Source: Pseudomonadota bacterium
GTDB taxonomy: Bacteria; Pseudomonadota; Gammaproteobacteria; Steroidobacterales; JBCBZW01
NCBI GenBank assembly: GCA_039815145.1
Contig: JBCBZW010000001.1
Location: forward strand, 175,296 to 239,295
DNA: 64,000 nucleotides
Direction of reading: 5' to 3'
Below are positions 33,413 to 42,283 of this stretch, one piece after another. Numbering within the stretch: position 1 is the stretch's first letter; every line of letters begins with the position of its first letter. The translations under genes were made by a program, and so were the position numbers. Below the pieces are notes generated by a model that saw only the letters and a program-made list of their open reading frames with translations, ran no database searches and was not told where the DNA came from.

Positions 33413-35485
33413 TTGAAGTATCCCAAGAGCAAGACCGTCGACCAGGTCGACGAGTACTTCGGCGAGGCGGTCGCCGACCCCTACCGCTGGCTCGAACAGG
33501 ACGTGCGCAACGCACCCGAGGTGCGCGACTGGGTGGAAGCGCAAAACGCCGTCACCACCAAGTACCTGGCCAAGCTGCCAGGGCGCAAGGCCTTGGCGGA
33601 ACGCCTGACCACCCTGTGGAACTTCGAACGCCGCAGCGTGCCCCACCGCGTGGGCAAGCGTTGGTTCCAGTACCGCAACGACGGCCTGCAGAACCACGCC
33701 GTGCTCTACACCGCGCCGAGCGTCGACGGGCCCTGGACGACGCTCTTCGATCCCAACGATTGGAGCGAGGACGGCACCGATGCGCTCGGCGGTGTGAGCG
33801 TGAGCAGCGACGGCCGCTACGCCGCCTACGCCATCCAGCAAGGCGGCAGCGACTGGCGCACCTGGCGCGTGCGTGATCTGGCGACTAACCATGATTTGCC
33901 CGACGAGCTACAGCGCTTGAAGTTCACCGGCATCAGCTGGGAGAAGAACAACGAAGGCTTCTTCTACAGCAAGTACGACGATCCGCGTGAGGGCGATGAG
34001 TTCACGGGCCTGAACCTCAACAACCGCATCATGTACCACCGCCTGGGCAGCACCCAGCAGGACGATGTGGAGGTGTACTGGCGCCCCGAGCACGAAGACT
34101 GGAATTACGCCACAGAGGTGACCGAAGACGGCCGCTATCTGCTGATCTACATCAGCGTCGGCACGGACGATCGCTACCGGCTCTACGTGAAGGATCTGCA
34201 GCACCCCTACGCCGCGCCCATCCCGCTGGTCGACAGCTTCGAGTACAGCTTCAGCTACGTCGACAACGACGGCCCCACCCTCTACCTGCGCACCAATCAC
34301 GACGCCCCGCGCGGGCGCGTCATCGCCATGGATGTCGCCCACCCTGCGCCAGAACACTGGCGCGAGATCGTGCCCGAGTCCGATGCGGTGCTGGAGCAGG
34401 TGAGCGCCGTCGGCAACCAACTCATCTGCAGCTACATGCGCGATGTGAAGTCGCAGGTGGAGGTCTACGCGGCCGACGGCCGTCATGTACGCACCCTGGA
34501 ATTGCCCGGCGTAGGCACGGCGCACGGCTTCGAAGGTAAGCCCGGTGATACGGGCACCTGGTTCGGCTTCTCCAGCTTTGCCGTGCCACCGTCGGTCTAC
34601 CACTACGACCTGGTCAGCGGCGAGAGCACCCTGCACTTTCGCCCCGACGTGGACATCGACCCGGACGCCTACCTCACCGAGCAGGTGTTCTACACCTCGA
34701 AGGACGGCACCGAGGTGCCGATGTTCATCACCCGCCGCCGTGACATCACCCTCGATGGTGACCACGCCGCCATCCTCTACGGCTACGGCGGCTTCAACAT
34801 CCCCCTGCAACCTAACTTCAGTATCAGTCGCATCGCCTGGCTCGAACTAGGTGGCATCTACGTGGTGGCCAACCTGCGCGGCGGCGGCGAGTACGGCCGC
34901 GACTGGCACGAGGGCGGCAAGAAGCTCAACAAGCAAAACGTCTTCGACGACTGCCTGTGCGCCGCCGAACACCTGATTGCCAAGGGCTACACGCGCGCCG
35001 ATCGCCTCGCGGTGCAGGGCGGCTCCAACGGCGGCCTCCTGGTGGGCGCAGTGATGACCCAGCAGCCGGCGCTCTTCGCCGTTGCCTTGCCCGCGGTCGG
35101 GGTCATGGACATGCTGCGCTTCGATGCCTTCACCGCCGGGCGCTACTGGACCGACGACTACGGCTCGGCCAACGATTCGAAGGAGATGTTCGAGTACCTG
35201 CGCGACTACTCGCCCTACCATAACCTCGTGGACGGCACCGAATACCCCGCCACCCTCGTGACGACGGCGGATACGGATGACCGCGTGGTCCCAGGGCACT
35301 CATTCAAGTTCGCAGCACGTCTGCAGGCCGCCCAGGGCGGCAAGGCGCCCACCCTCATTCGCATCGAGACCCGCGCTGGCCACGGCGCCGGCAAACCGAT
35401 GTGGATGCAAATCGAGGAGTTGGCCGATGTGTACGCCTTCACCGCTCGCCACACGGGCCTAACCATCAAGGACGGAGGCAGTTAG
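33413..35485 (+). CDS. Prolyl oligopeptidase family serine peptidase (S9A)
   Basis: Cleaves short peptides after proline. The 690-residue protein has the N-terminal seven-bladed propeller domain (about 70-400) starting YPKSKTVDQVDEYFGEAVADPYRWLEQD, and a C-terminal alpha/beta hydrolase domain. The nucleophile is the Ser in QGGSNGGLL (about 539), the acid Asp is in TTADTDDRVVPGHS (about 623) and the His is in ETRAGHGAGKP (about 659). No signal peptide is seen, so it is probably cytoplasmic. The start is a TTG at 33413; no in-frame ATG is nearby. Its stop directly abuts the ATG of the cupin gene. Confidence 0.92.
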   Translation: MKYPKSKTVDQVDEYFGEAVADPYRWLEQDVRNAPEVRDWVEAQNAVTTKYLAKLPGRKALAERLTTLWNFERRSVPHRVGKRWFQYRNDGLQNHAVLYTAPSVDGPWTTLFDPNDWSEDGTDALGGVSVSSDGRYAAYAIQQGGSDWRTWRVRDLATNHDLPDELQRLKFTGISWEKNNEGFFYSKYDDPREGDEFTGLNLNNRIMYHRLGSTQQDDVEVYWRPEHEDWNYATEVTEDGRYLLIYISVGTDDRYRLYVKDLQHPYAAPIPLVDSFEYSFSYVDNDGPTLYLRTNHDAPRGRVIAMDVAHPAPEHWREIVPESDAVLEQVSAVGNQLICSYMRDVKSQVEVYAADGRHVRTLELPGVGTAHGFEGKPGDTGTWFGFSSFAVPPSVYHYDLVSGESTLHFRPDVDIDPDAYLTEQVFYTSKDGTEVPMFITRRRDITLDGDHAAILYGYGGFNIPLQPNFSISRIAWLELGGIYVVANLRGGGEYGRDWHEGGKKLNKQNVFDDCLCAAEHLIAKGYTRADRLAVQGGSNGGLLVGAVMTQQPALFAVALPAVGVMDMLRFDAFTAGRYWTDDYGSANDSKEMFEYLRDYSPYHNLVDGTEYPATLVTTADTDDRVVPGHSFKFAARLQAAQGGKAPTLIRIETRAGHGAGKPMWMQIEELADVYAFTARHTGLTIKDGGS

Positions 35486-35878
35486 ATGACCAAGCAGCGA
35501 CTCGATCAGTACCCGGTTCACCTAGGCGTTGGCGCCCGCATCGTGCCCCAGCCCGCCTTCGATGGCATGAGCTGGTATCAGGGCTACGGCGAACGCCATG
35601 GCGAGGAAGGCGTCGAGGGCCGATTGGTCACGGTGCATCACTTCGACACGTCCTGGGATACCTGGGAGATTCACCCTCACGGGGACGAACTGGTGATGGT
35701 GCTGGCAGGCACCATGACCTTGCTCCAAGAATTCGGAGATCGTATCGAGCGCGTAGGCTTAAGCGCCGGGGAGTACGCGATCAACCCGCCCGGCGTATGG
35801 CACACCGCCGATGTCGATGGCCCCGTCAGCGCCCTGTTCATCACGGCGGGCCTCGGCACGGAGAACCGCGATCGATAG
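35486..35878 (+). CDS. Cupin domain protein
   Basis: A small 130-residue single-domain cupin. The two cupin motifs are visible: WEIHPHGDELVMVLAGTM (about 55-72) and LSAGEYAINPPGVWHTADV (about 92-110). His residues at the usual metal positions suggest a metal-binding barrel, but the reaction cannot be predicted. The ATG follows the prolyl oligopeptidase stop with no gap, so the two genes are surely cotranscribed, though a functional link is not evident. Confidence 0.8.
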   Translation: MTKQRLDQYPVHLGVGARIVPQPAFDGMSWYQGYGERHGEEGVEGRLVTVHHFDTSWDTWEIHPHGDELVMVLAGTMTLLQEFGDRIERVGLSAGEYAINPPGVWHTADVDGPVSALFITAGLGTENRDR

Positions 35879-35935
35879 CGACCTCGCGCGCGAGCGTGTG
35901 AGACGATAGTGACCACAGCCTGCGAGGGAACGCTT

Positions 35936-36832
35936 ATGTTGAAGTTCATGAAGAACACCATCCGCCTGATCATGGCGATGGCGATCGGCCTCACGCTCGC
36001 CGCACCAGTCACTTTTGCCCAGCAAGACATCTTCATCGACTTCGGGCGTGGTCCGGAGGCCGTGCACCTGCCGCCGCAGATCGAGTCGGAAGAGCCGCTG
36101 CCTCTCGTCATGATGTTGCACGGCTACGGCTCCAGCGCCCTGCTCACGGACATCTACCTCGGCTTCACGGCGGAGGCGGATCGTCGCGGGTTCATTCTGA
36201 TCAAACCCAACGGCCGCGTTGATGTATTCGGCAATCGCTTCTGGAATGCGACGCCCGCCTGCTGCCAGTACTTCGGCGAGAGCAACGACAGCGCTTACCT
36301 GCGCCGCGTCATCGACACGCTCGCCCAGCGCTTTGCCATCGATGAAGGCCGCATCTACGTGACCGGCCATTCGAACGGCGGCTTCATGTCCCACCGCATG
36401 GCCTGTGACCACGCGGATCGCATCGCCGCCATCGCGGGCATCGCCGGCGCCACCTGGGCCGATCCTGGTGCCAATTGCACGCCCTCGGAGCCCGTAGCCG
36501 CCCTGCAAATCCACGGCACCGCGGACTTCACCATCCTCTACAACGGCGGCTGCCTGGCGGGCCTAGGGTGCTACCCGAGCGCCCGTTTCAGCGCGTACAG
36601 CTGGGCCGTGCTGAACGGATGCGATCTGGTGCCGGACACCGCGGAGGAGCAGCGAGACTTCACCACCGGCGGCGCTGGCGAGGAGACGACCCTGCAGGCT
36701 TATCCGAACTGCGATGCGGGCGGTGCCGCCGCACTTTGGACCTTGACCGCTGGCGGCCACGTGCCCGCGTTCACTTCTGAGTTTCTGCCGGCGATGGTGG
36801 ACTTTCTCTATTCCCATGAGAAAGCCCAATAG
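35936..36832 (+). CDS. Secreted poly(3-hydroxybutyrate) depolymerase/feruloyl-type esterase (LpqC family)
   Basis: Exported alpha/beta hydrolase of 298 residues. A signal peptide runs over about residues 1-29 (MKNTIRLIMAMAIGLTLAAPVTFAQ). The fold shows the oxyanion segment MMLHGYGSS, the nucleophile Ser in GHSNGGFMSHRMACDH (about 144), the Asp in IHGTADFTILYNGGC and a His in TAGGHVPAF near the C-terminus. The ATG at 35936 with GAGGGA upstream is preferred over the GTG at 35909. The family hydrolyses polyesters or feruloyl/acetyl esters; which applies here is open. Confidence 0.82.
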   Translation: MLKFMKNTIRLIMAMAIGLTLAAPVTFAQQDIFIDFGRGPEAVHLPPQIESEEPLPLVMMLHGYGSSALLTDIYLGFTAEADRRGFILIKPNGRVDVFGNRFWNATPACCQYFGESNDSAYLRRVIDTLAQRFAIDEGRIYVTGHSNGGFMSHRMACDHADRIAAIAGIAGATWADPGANCTPSEPVAALQIHGTADFTILYNGGCLAGLGCYPSARFSAYSWAVLNGCDLVPDTAEEQRDFTTGGAGEETTLQAYPNCDAGGAAALWTLTAGGHVPAFTSEFLPAMVDFLYSHEKAQ

Positions 36833-36859
36833 GCTCGGCGAGCTCCCTATGCCCACCTG

Positions 36860-38011
36860 ATGCCCGCCACCCACTACGACATCGCCGTCATCGGCAGCGG
36901 TGTCATCGGCGCGGCGGTCGCCTGGCAGTGCGCCGAGCGTGGCCAACGCACGCTGATCCTCGACCGCCACCCTGCCCCGCACACCTTCGGTAGCTCCCAC
37001 GGCCAAACCCGCCTGCTGCGCGTCGCCTACGCGGAAGGCGAGCACTACGTGCCCCTCGTACGGCGCTCGATCCGCCTCTGGCGAGCGCTGGAAAAACGGA
37101 CGGGACAAGCCGTGTTTCGCCAGTCCGGGGTGGTCTACGTGGGTCAGGAATACAGCCCGCTGATCGCAGGCGTACGGGCAGCCGCCGCGGCCCACGATGT
37201 GCGGGTACGCGAGATCGACGGCCCTGCGCGAGCCACCGAGATGCCTGAGCTCGAGGTATCGCCGGACTGGACGATGCTGATCGAAGACGAGGGTGGCTAC
37301 CTGTACGCGGAGGCGGCAGTGCGCGCGATGTTGGCGCTCGGCAAGGCCACTATCCACCTATCGGTTCGACTGGGTGATGTAGCGCATTGCCAAGAAGTTG
37401 CCGATGGCGTCTCGATCGGATTGCGAAGCGGCGAGGAGATTCGCGCAGCCCGCGCTGTCGTCTGCGCCGGCGCGTGGGTGGGCGATCTACTGCCGGGCGT
37501 GGGCGATCGCGTCCAGCCGCACCGCCAGCTATCGCACTGGTTCGACGGCGATCCGAAGCACTTCGGCGAGGACGCGAGCTTCCGCCCGTTCGGCGTCAAC
37601 GACGCGCGGGCGAACACCTTCTACTACGGCTTCCCGCGCATCGACAAACTGGGCGTTAAGGTCGGTGATCACTTCGTGCGCGAGCCGCCCGCGCACGCGG
37701 ACGATCGACGGATGGACGTGACTGCCAGCGAGGTAGCCGCAACGGCCGAGTTCGCACGCCAACATCTTCCGCGCCTCGGGCGCCACCTGAGCTCGCGTAG
37801 CTGCCTGTACACCTGCACGGTATCGGAAGATTTCATCCTGGACTGGGCCCCTGCTGGTGCGAAGCGCATCTACGTCTGCAGCGGCTTCTCGGGTCATGGC
37901 TTCAAGTTTGCGCCGGCGATCGGCGAGGCGGTGGCGCAGCGCCTGCTTGGTGAACTCCCCTCGTGCGACATCAGCAGCTTCGGCTTGGGTCGTCCTACGG
38001 CGTCCACATGA
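36860..38011 (+). CDS. Monomeric sarcosine oxidase/N-methyltryptophan oxidase-like flavoprotein
   Basis: FAD-dependent oxidase of secondary amines. The 383-residue protein has the dinucleotide motif IAVIGSGVIGAAVAWQCAERG at about residues 8-28, SSHGQTRLLRVAYAEGEHYVPLVRRS (typical MSOX/MTOX N-terminal region), and CLYTCTVSEDFILDWAP near 315, whose first Cys matches the residue that covalently binds FAD in this family. GFSGHGFKFAPAIGEAVAQRLL follows at the C-terminus. The natural substrate (sarcosine, N-methyl amino acid or pipecolate) cannot be told. It is 27 bases after the esterase gene. Confidence 0.85.
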   Translation: MPATHYDIAVIGSGVIGAAVAWQCAERGQRTLILDRHPAPHTFGSSHGQTRLLRVAYAEGEHYVPLVRRSIRLWRALEKRTGQAVFRQSGVVYVGQEYSPLIAGVRAAAAAHDVRVREIDGPARATEMPELEVSPDWTMLIEDEGGYLYAEAAVRAMLALGKATIHLSVRLGDVAHCQEVADGVSIGLRSGEEIRAARAVVCAGAWVGDLLPGVGDRVQPHRQLSHWFDGDPKHFGEDASFRPFGVNDARANTFYYGFPRIDKLGVKVGDHFVREPPAHADDRRMDVTASEVAATAEFARQHLPRLGRHLSSRSCLYTCTVSEDFILDWAPAGAKRIYVCSGFSGHGFKFAPAIGEAVAQRLLGELPSCDISSFGLGRPTAST

Positions 38012-38171
38012 GCGAAACGACGATCGAGTATCAGCACTAGACCGGGTCAAGCCGCCCCGGCCCGCAGGCGGCCTCCGCATCAGCCAAACTGCCGTAGCGA
38101 TGGCCGGGATTTCCGTCCTTCCTTGTGCCTTTGCACCACACCCTTCACCAAGATTCCAGCCGTAGACAGCG

Positions 38172-38711
38172 CTACTCAACGACGAACCGTATCTCTCTAG
38201 CACGGGCATTAAGAGACACATAGCCTTCAATACCGTTCCGCGCGGCGATCCCAAAGGAGCCCACCTCAGCGTCCTCCGGCACCGTGTAGGAAGCGCGAAT
38301 TGACATGAGTCCCGAAAAATCCTCTGTGATCAGGAACGGGATGTCGTACTGGAACCCGAGCCGCGGGGCGATTACCTTCAGGAGCAATTCGCGCCCAATC
38401 AGCTCTTCGAACGGTACGCCAAGCGTATCGAGCGGATTGAACTCAATTCCGATACCGACCCTCTGACCACGCCTGACTACCACCAGGTCACGGCGGCCGG
38501 AATCCGATAGAACGATGATCTCGGTGTCAAACGTGAGCACCGGTTCGCCCTCGTCTATTCGTTCGGCTACGGGATGTCGAGACTGATTCAACGGTCTCTC
38601 TAGAACGGTTCCATCGGTAAACTCAAGGACAAACACAGGTCCAGTGGACTCACCGGCAGCGAGGGCCAAGCTGGAGAACAGCAGCAGACTAAGAGCAGGC
38701 AGCGTTTTCAT
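38172..38711 (-). CDS. Secreted protein of unknown function
   Basis: A 179-residue protein with a clear signal peptide (MKTLPALSLLLFSSLALAAG, about 1-19). The mature part is Glu/Asp/Arg mixed and predicted mostly beta (VFVLEFTDGTVLERPL, RRDLVVVRRGQRVGIGIEF, GFQYDIPFLITEDFSGLMSIRASYTVPED). I do not recognise a family. The ATG at 38711 with GAGAGG five bases upstream is chosen over the GTG two codons earlier. The gene and the following 900 bases look less GC-rich than the neighbours, which together with the recombinase remnant suggests an acquired segment. Confidence 0.7.
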   Translation of the reverse strand: MKTLPALSLLLFSSLALAAGESTGPVFVLEFTDGTVLERPLNQSRHPVAERIDEGEPVLTFDTEIIVLSDSGRRDLVVVRRGQRVGIGIEFNPLDTLGVPFEELIGRELLLKVIAPRLGFQYDIPFLITEDFSGLMSIRASYTVPEDAEVGSFGIAARNGIEGYVSLNARAREIRFVVE

Positions 38712-39270
38712 GATCACCTCTCAACGCGATTGGTTGGCACCCACTGTTAGGCGATCTAAGTTATTCGGTCCTTCTGGCCCAAGCGCTCTCGGAAACTACC
38801 TATTGAAAAGTCGGAACGGAGATTCGCCCTCACCTTCGGCGCAGAGATTTGAGAGACAACCCAACGAAACCTCGACAGATCCTATTCGTGCGTGATGACT
38901 TATGCTGCCCAATGGCCCGAAACACCGTATGTTGAGAGCGATTGCGCGTTGCAGCAGCTTCGAAAAGTGGCAGAGATGGGTCATTGGCCAGCTGCGCTCG
39001 GATCGCCAGGACAGTGGACTTGTTAGTCTATCCGGGGCGACCGAGCTAGCCATACCCACAGGCAGTGGATACCCCAACGGCGCAAGTTCTGCGTAGCACC
39101 ACCCTTCATGCCGCATTGGACTAACTTATCCAATCGCTGATCGCCTACGTACCCGATTACAGAACGCCTCGATGTACTCGAGGTGTACCGGACGAACCAG
39201 GATCATCTGGATGGCAAGACAGAAGAGCATGTCCCCCAGAACAGCTTTTCGCTTTGGCGAGGGTGGTGTT
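38712..39270. other. Gene-poor segment between the secreted protein and the recombinase remnant
   Basis: About 560 bases with no convincing gene. Short open frames on both strands (for example 38796-39116 minus) show no recognisable motif. The composition is more AT-rich than the flanks. The last part may be an unrecognisably decayed upstream portion of the recombinase. Confidence 0.5.
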
Positions 39271-39271
39271 C

Positions 39272-39667
39272 AGTGAGATCTGGGACTCGAAGTTGGCTAG
39301 CGCTCAGGAAGGCAGCCCTACGGAAACAGCTTGGGGGAATAGACAGGGAAGTCGAAGCACGCCTGGACCGCATCGCCGATACGCGAGTCGACCTAGTCGC
39401 TAGGGCCTACGAAGGCAAGGTCAGAAGCTACAAGAGGAACGGATCGTGCTTCAGAAGAAGATCGGCAAGCCGCATGTGGATCGTAACGAGGCGCTTAGAA
39501 CTCCTTTGGCGTTCCTCGTCAATCCCAAAACTCTGGGATTCCAATAGCTTGGAGGCGAGACAAACCGTGCTAAAGCTCGCGTTTATCGAGAAATTAGTAT
39601 TTGACCGTGGCCGAGGACTTCGAACCCCCGAAACCGCCTTACCCTTCAGGGTTTTGGAGGAGCTGAC
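39272..39667 (+). pseudogene. Decayed C-terminal remnant of a large serine recombinase
   Basis: The translated pieces match the C-terminal coiled-coil and tail of large serine (resolvase/invertase) recombinases, but in alternating frames. One frame has ALRKQLGGIDREVEARLDRI, ending at about 39428. A shifted frame then gives QEERIVLQKKIGKPHVDRNE, ALRTPLAFLVNPKTLGFQ and a stop at about 39545. The first frame resumes as NSLEARQTVLKLAFIEKLVF and GLRTPETALPFRVLEEL. The catalytic and DNA-binding domains are not visible. Two frameshifts and loss of the N-terminus make it nonfunctional. The frame then runs into the adjacent tRNA gene, which is not part of the protein. Confidence 0.75.
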
Positions 39668-39684
39668 AGGTGGGAATCTGAAGA

Positions 39685-39761
39685 TGGCGCGCCCGGAAGG
39701 ATTCGAACCTCCGACCCCCTAGTTCGTAGCCAGGTACTCTATCCAACTGAGCTACGGGCGC
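39685..39761 (-). tRNA. tRNA-Arg (anticodon ACG)
   Basis: Read on the minus strand, a 77-base cloverleaf including an encoded CCA: acceptor GCGCCCG/CGGGCGC, D-arm GCTCAGTTGGATAGAG, anticodon stem CCTGG/CTAGG around loop CTACGAA (anticodon ACG), and T-arm GGAGGTTCGAATCCTTC. The anticodon and T stems each hold one G-T pair. In many Gammaproteobacteria this tRNA lies directly beside tRNA-Ser(GCT) after csrA; here the two are 15.8 kb apart. Confidence 0.96.
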
Positions 39762-39770
39762 GCTGCCGAC

Positions 39771-39793
39771 CGAGCGGGCGGACGCCCGTCTCG
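39771..39793 (-). terminator. Hairpin between mltF and tRNA-Arg
   Basis: Inverted repeat CGAGCGGGCG / CGCCCGTCTCG with a 2-base turn and one bulged base, 37 bases after the mltF stop. No T-run follows on the minus strand. It may end the kbl-tdh-mltF transcript before the tRNA. Confidence 0.4.
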
Positions 39794-39830
39794 AAAGGAC
39801 TGCGAATTGTGCCGACGTCGCCCGGCCAAA

Positions 39831-41261
39831 TCAAGGCCCCGACGGGGTGATTTCCGCCTCGCTGCCCAGGGAGGCGCGCAGGATGTCCTCGTAGTTGCGG
39901 ATCCGCTGGACGTAGCGCACGGGTTCGGTGCCGCGGGCGTAGCCGTACTTGAGCGATCGGTAGACGCTCTGGTCGGCCAGCAGGGGCAGAACCTCGCGTA
40001 CATCGTCCCAGCGACCGGGGTCGCCACCGCGCTCCCGCGTGAGGGACTGGGCGTCGTGCATGTGGGCGCGGCCGATGTTGTAGGCAGCCAGGGCCAGGTA
40101 GGTGCGGTCCGGCTCGGGGATGTCCTCGCGAAAGCGATCTCGCATACGCGCCAGGTACTTAGCGCCGCCTTCGATGCTCTGCGCGGGATCCAGGCGGTCG
40201 GTCACGCCCATGGCTTTGGCGGTGGGCAGGGTCATCATCATCAACCCTCGCACGCCCGTGGGGCTCTTGGCCTTGGGGTCCCAGTGAGACTCCTGGTAGG
40301 CCTGGGCGGCGAGCAGTGAGGGGGCCAGGTCGTAGGTCTCGCCCGCCGCGGCGAACAGCTCGGCGTACTTGGGATAGCGTCGCTCCAGGCGCCGCTGGAA
40401 GGCGCGCAACTCGACGAAGTCAAACAGCTCCGCGTAAGCGTAGTGGCGCTCGAGCACCGCCTCTAGGCGGTCCCCCGTGGCCGGCTCGGCGAACCATGCC
40501 TGCAGAGCGGGGACCAGGTCGGCCTCATTGCTCTGATTCACCCACCAGACGAGGGCGTCGTCGGTGGTCAGCTTGAACTGGCGGCGCAGGGTGGGATGGT
40601 AGCGGCGGTTGATCGCGGCGATGTGCGAGTCCGCCACCGTGCACTCGATCTCCTTCTCGGCGACCGCGGCGAGCAGCTGCTCCGTGCCCCGTGCCTCCTC
40701 GCGATAGGTCAGCGCCGGGAACTGGGCGACCAAGCCTTGCAGCGTGTCGGCATAGGCGGAGCCGGCGGACACCACGAGTTCTGCGCCCACCAGGTCCTCG
40801 ACCTTATTCAGGCGGCGTCGATCGCGATGGCATACCACCTGTTGCGAAATTTCCTGATAGGTAGGCCCGGCCCGAAACTGCTGCGCCCGTGCGGCCGTCT
40901 GCGTGAGACCAGCTGCGGCCAGATCAGCGTCGCCGGCGGCCAGGGCGTCGAGCACGGCGGCCGGCGTATCGCGCACCAACAACGTGACCGCCACGCCGAG
41001 ATGCTCGGCGAAGGCGGCGACGAGTTCGTAGTCGGGGCCGGCGGGCTGTTCGTCGCGATCGAGGTAGTAGATGGTCGGCGCGTTGCGCGTCACCACCCGC
41101 AGCTCGCCGCTCGCTTGAATCGCCTCGAGGGTGCGCCCCACGGGCGGGGCTGCCGCTGCCTCCTCTTCGCTGCCGCGCTCCCCGCACCCCGTCCCGAGCA
41201 GAAGCAGGGCCCCTGCGCCGGCCAAGGCAAGGGCGCGGAGCGCGATCCGCACCAGCTTCAC
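39831..41261 (-). CDS. mltF: Membrane-bound lytic murein transglycosylase F
   Basis: Outer-membrane-associated enzyme that cleaves peptidoglycan glycan strands. The 476-residue protein has a lipoprotein signal with lipobox LLGTGC (about residues 21-26), a periplasmic-binding-protein-like domain (about 45-285: [35 protein letters not shown]) and a C-terminal SLT domain. In the latter the catalytic Glu lies in [25 protein letters not shown] (about 332), followed by the [12 protein letters not shown] motif. The start overlaps the tdh stop by 4 bases, an unusual partner for this gene. Confidence 0.93.
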   Translation of the reverse strand: MKLVRIALRALALAGAGALLLLGTGCGERGSEEEAAAAPPVGRTLEAIQASGELRVVTRNAPTIYYLDRDEQPAGPDYELVAAFAEHLGVAVTLLVRDTPAAVLDALAAGDADLAAAGLTQTAARAQQFRAGPTYQEISQQVVCHRDRRRLNKVEDLVGAELVVSAGSAYADTLQGLVAQFPALTYREEARGTEQLLAAVAEKEIECTVADSHIAAINRRYHPTLRRQFKLTTDDALVWWVNQSNEADLVPALQAWFAEPATGDRLEAVLERHYAYAELFDFVELRAFQRRLERRYPKYAELFAAAGETYDLAPSLLAAQAYQESHWDPKAKSPTGVRGLMMMTLPTAKAMGVTDRLDPAQSIEGGAKYLARMRDRFREDIPEPDRTYLALAAYNIGRAHMHDAQSLTRERGGDPGRWDDVREVLPLLADQSVYRSLKYGYARGTEPVRYVQRIRNYEDILRASLGSEAEITPSGP

Positions 41262-42283
41262 GCCCAGTCCAGGATGACTTTGCCGGACTGGCCCGACTCC
41301 ATGAGGGCGAAGGCCTCCTCGTAGTCGTCCACGGGGAAGTGGTGGGTGATGATCGGCGAGACGTCGAGGCCACTCTGCAGCATGCTCGCCATCTTGTACC
41401 AGGTCTCGAACATCTCCCGGCCGTAGATACCCTTCAACACCAGACCCTTGAAGATCACCTGGTTCCAGTCGATGGCCGTGTCGTCCGGCGGGATGCCCAG
41501 CAGAGCCACGCTGCCGCCGTGGTGCATGACGCGCAGGAGATCGCGCAGGGCGTGGGCGTTGCCGGACATCTCCATGCCTACGTCGAAGCCCTCGGTCATG
41601 CCCAGCTCGCGCATGACCTCGTCGAGAGACGTGCTGCGCGCATCCACGGCGAGGGTGGCGCCGAGCTTGCGGGCGAGCTCCAGGCGGTAGGGGTTAATGT
41701 CGGTGATCACCACGTGGCGGGCACCCGCGTAGCGCGCGATGGCGACGGCCATGATGCCGATCGGCCCGGCGCCGGTGATCAGCACGTCCTCTCCCACGAG
41801 ATCGAAGGAGAGCGCCGTGTGCGTGGCGTTACCGAGGGGATCGAGGATCGCCGCCAGGTCGTCGGTGATCGCCTCGGGCAGCTTGAACACGTTGAAGGCC
41901 GGCACCGCCAGGTACTCGGCGAAGGCCCCGGCGCGGTTCACGCCCACGCCCTCGGTGTTGATGCACAGGTGGCGTCGCCCGGCGCGGCAGTTGCGGCACA
42001 CGCCGCAAGTGATGTGCCCCTCGGCCGACACCCGGTCACCCACGTCGAAGCCGCGCACCTCGCTGCCCATGTCGACGATCTCGCCGGAGAACTCGTGGCC
42101 CACCGCCAAGGGAACGGGGATGGTCTGGCGCGCCCAATCGTCCCACTGAAAGATGTGGATGTCCGTGCCGCAGATCGCCGTGCGTTTGACGCGGATCAGC
42201 ACGTCGTTGTGCCCGACCGGCGGGCGAGCGACATCTTCGAGCCAGATGCCCCGCTCGGCCTTCGCCTTGACCAAGGCTTTCAT
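41258..42283 (-). CDS. tdh: L-threonine 3-dehydrogenase
   Basis: NAD- and zinc-dependent oxidation of threonine to 2-amino-3-ketobutyrate, the substrate of Kbl. The 341-residue protein has the catalytic zinc Cys in [17 protein letters not shown] (about 38), GHEFSGE, the structural zinc set [15 protein letters not shown] (about 93-107) and the Rossmann motif [21 protein letters not shown] near 170. Length and motifs match E. coli Tdh. The ATG shares one base with the kbl stop (TAATG), so the two are translationally coupled. Confidence 0.96.
   Translation of the reverse strand: MKALVKAKAERGIWLEDVARPPVGHNDVLIRVKRTAICGTDIHIFQWDDWARQTIPVPLAVGHEFSGEIVDMGSEVRGFDVGDRVSAEGHITCGVCRNCRAGRRHLCINTEGVGVNRAGAFAEYLAVPAFNVFKLPEAITDDLAAILDPLGNATHTALSFDLVGEDVLITGAGPIGIMAVAIARYAGARHVVITDINPYRLELARKLGATLAVDARSTSLDEVMRELGMTEGFDVGMEMSGNAHALRDLLRVMHHGGSVALLGIPPDDTAIDWNQVIFKGLVLKGIYGREMFETWYKMASMLQSGLDVSPIITHHFPVDDYEEAFALMESGQSGKVILDWA

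Noticed and set aside
33335..33892. Long N-terminal extension of modA
   Set aside because: This part is antisense to the prolyl oligopeptidase gene and lies before the signal peptide; the TTG at 33334 with GGAGG fits ModA length.
38712..38752. Possible integron attC site (GTTAGGC at 38746)
   Set aside because: The nearest opposing core element is imperfect and the interval of about 34 bases is too short for an attC; no cassette integrase is present.
39668..39722. Protein tail reading MARPEGFEPPTP
   Set aside because: This is a translation of the tRNA-Arg gene, a well-known artefact, not a recombinase C-terminus.
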